From positions 7,564,001-7,628,000 of the forward strand of contig NC_134678.1 in the NCBI RefSeq assembly GCF_024713945.1: a stretch of 64,000 nt of DNA. Direction: 5' to 3'. A program made the position numbers and the translations under genes. Positions within the stretch are counted from its first letter, which is position 1. Each line of letters begins with the position of its first letter. Below the pieces are notes generated by a model that did not search any database, was not told the DNA's origin, and worked only from the letters and a program-made list of their open reading frames with translations. Source of the stretch: Dermatophagoides farinae. Taxonomy: Eukaryota; Arthropoda; Arachnida; Sarcoptiformes; Pyroglyphidae. Below, piece by piece: positions 63,069-64,000 of the stretch.

Positions 63069-63343
63069 TTGACTCACATTTGCATGATGATCATATTTAG
63101 TTCAACAATATATAATCAGTTTCTGTTGCTTTTATATATAAATGAATTCCATTCATCAAACACATCATCATCATATAATCATCAAACGGTCATTTTATAT
63201 ATTGAAAATTTCAAATAGAGAAACGAAAAAAAAAATTGTAAATATCATTTTCATTTTAGAAGTCAAAAATCAAATTTTGTATTTGTAAAAAAAAACACAG
63301 ATATCACAGACGAAAAATTTTTTTTTCTAGTTTGAAATGGAAA
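63069..63343. other. Short convergent spacer
   Basis: AT-rich 3' flanks of the orphan gene and the GH27 gene with poly-A/T runs; no distinct element seen. Confidence 0.5.
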
Positions 63344-64000
63344 TCAATTTTTCAATGGTGTTAATTTAAGAAATACACAACCAGTTGGTTCCACAATTAC
63401 TTTTATATATGTTTTCGTACGATTATTGGCCATTCGTTGTCGTCGAATTTGATATTTTTCATTGGAAAATATGTTCAAAACCTGTACATGTTGATAATGT
63501 TGAAATGCATTACTTTCAATTTGTTCCAATGGAATGGATATTTGTAAATCTTGATTAAAATCACGATTTAAAATGACTAATGCCATTTGATTTTCACTTA
63601 ATGATCGTCGCCATAAATCCATTGTAGTGTTGTGGAAAAATCTTTCGCCCGGTTCACCATTCACGTCCTGATTGATTGAAATGGCATCTGAATTCAACAA
63701 TATTTTCTCGAATTCTGGTTCAATAACACGAGGATCATTAGACATGAATAATGGTGCTGGTAGTATACACCAAATGGCCATTTGTGATTCAGCCTGTGCA
63801 ACTGAAAGTCCAGCATTGCCAATCATAAGCTTGAAATTGAATTGAAATTAATTAATTGGAGAGAATTTTTTTAAGAATTATGTTACCATGTCTGGATCAG
63901 GCCAGCTACCAGGACCGGTAATAGCACGAAATATTTGTTGATTATCGCCCATAAAATCAATGATTTTTTGAATCACTTTCCAATTACTTGTGATATCATG
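63344..64000 (-). CDS. GH27 alpha-galactosidase / alpha-N-acetylgalactosaminidase, C-terminal part
   Basis: Lysosomal-type or digestive glycoside hydrolase of family 27 removing terminal alpha-Gal or alpha-GalNAc. Two exons are visible: 63887 to the window edge, and 63344-63829, joined in phase 0 by a 57-bp intron (GTAACA..CAAG). The upstream exon reads HDITSNWKVIQKIIDF..ITGPGSWPDPDM; its edge Asp corresponds to the general acid/base in the family's DDI block, and GPGxWxDPDM is diagnostic. The next exon continues LMIGNAGLSVAQAESQMAIW, ILPAPLFMSNDPR and SINQD, then the C-terminal beta-sandwich ending CVFLKLTPLKN. The catalytic nucleophile and the residues that separate galactosidase from GalNAcase specificity lie outside the window, so the subtype is open. 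199 residues are visible. Confidence 0.93.

Noticed and set aside
1-64000. CRISPR-like arrays or bacterial operons
   Set aside because: Repeats are simple microsatellites without unique spacers, and genes have GT..AG introns and eukaryotic poly-A signals.

Overview
This is eukaryotic nuclear DNA, most likely from an arthropod and probably an astigmatid mite of the Dermatophagoides/Sarcoptes type. The inference rests on four things: very AT-rich sequence, introns of about 50-75 bp with GT..AG ends, dense (CAT)n/(GT)n/poly-A simple repeats with Asn/Gln/His/Ser/Asp homorepeats in the proteins, and gene content that includes an invertebrate-type lysozyme and one extracellular endosulfatase. No species can be assigned from sequence alone. 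I see no operon, CRISPR array, tRNA, rRNA or recognisable transposon.

Layout. 1-6.2 kb is a compact block: the 3' end of a choline-transporter-like (SLC44) gene (+) and an SLC2-type sugar transporter (+), then three minus-strand genes, which are an unrecognised four-helix membrane protein, an i-type (destabilase) lysozyme and a gremlin-like DAN-domain cystine-knot protein. 6.2-13.3 kb is a divergent non-coding gap. 13.3-17.7 kb is a nine-exon extracellular heparan-sulfate 6-O-endosulfatase (Sulf, +). 17.7-27.2 kb is non-coding. 27.2-47.4 kb is one minus-strand gene of the Glut4EF/ZNF395/ZNF704 family (C2H2 finger plus C-clamp), whose first coding exon lies about 17 kb upstream of the rest. 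47.4-54.4 kb is another divergent non-coding gap. 54.4-57.7 kb encodes the CDK5 activator p35 (+), 58.9-60.8 kb CCDC47 (-), 62.4-63.1 kb an unrecognised Ser/Thr-rich protein (+), and 63.3 kb to the end the C-terminal part of a GH27 alpha-galactosidase/alpha-N-acetylgalactosaminidase (-).

The genes are functionally mixed, with no evident pathway cluster. Two neighbours could touch the same biology, since Sulf edits heparan sulfate and gremlin-type proteins bind BMPs and often heparan sulfate. They face away from a shared 7-kb intergenic region, but any joint regulation is speculation. The most reviewable points are two apparent +1 frameshifts in Sulf, a lysozyme without the usual catalytic acidic residues, a gremlin-like knot with a roughly 80-residue finger insertion, a remote Glut4EF first exon with a possible second start, two orphan proteins, and several perfect palindromes or G-rich elements in otherwise simple AT-rich DNA. 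I found no convincing undescribed multi-gene system.
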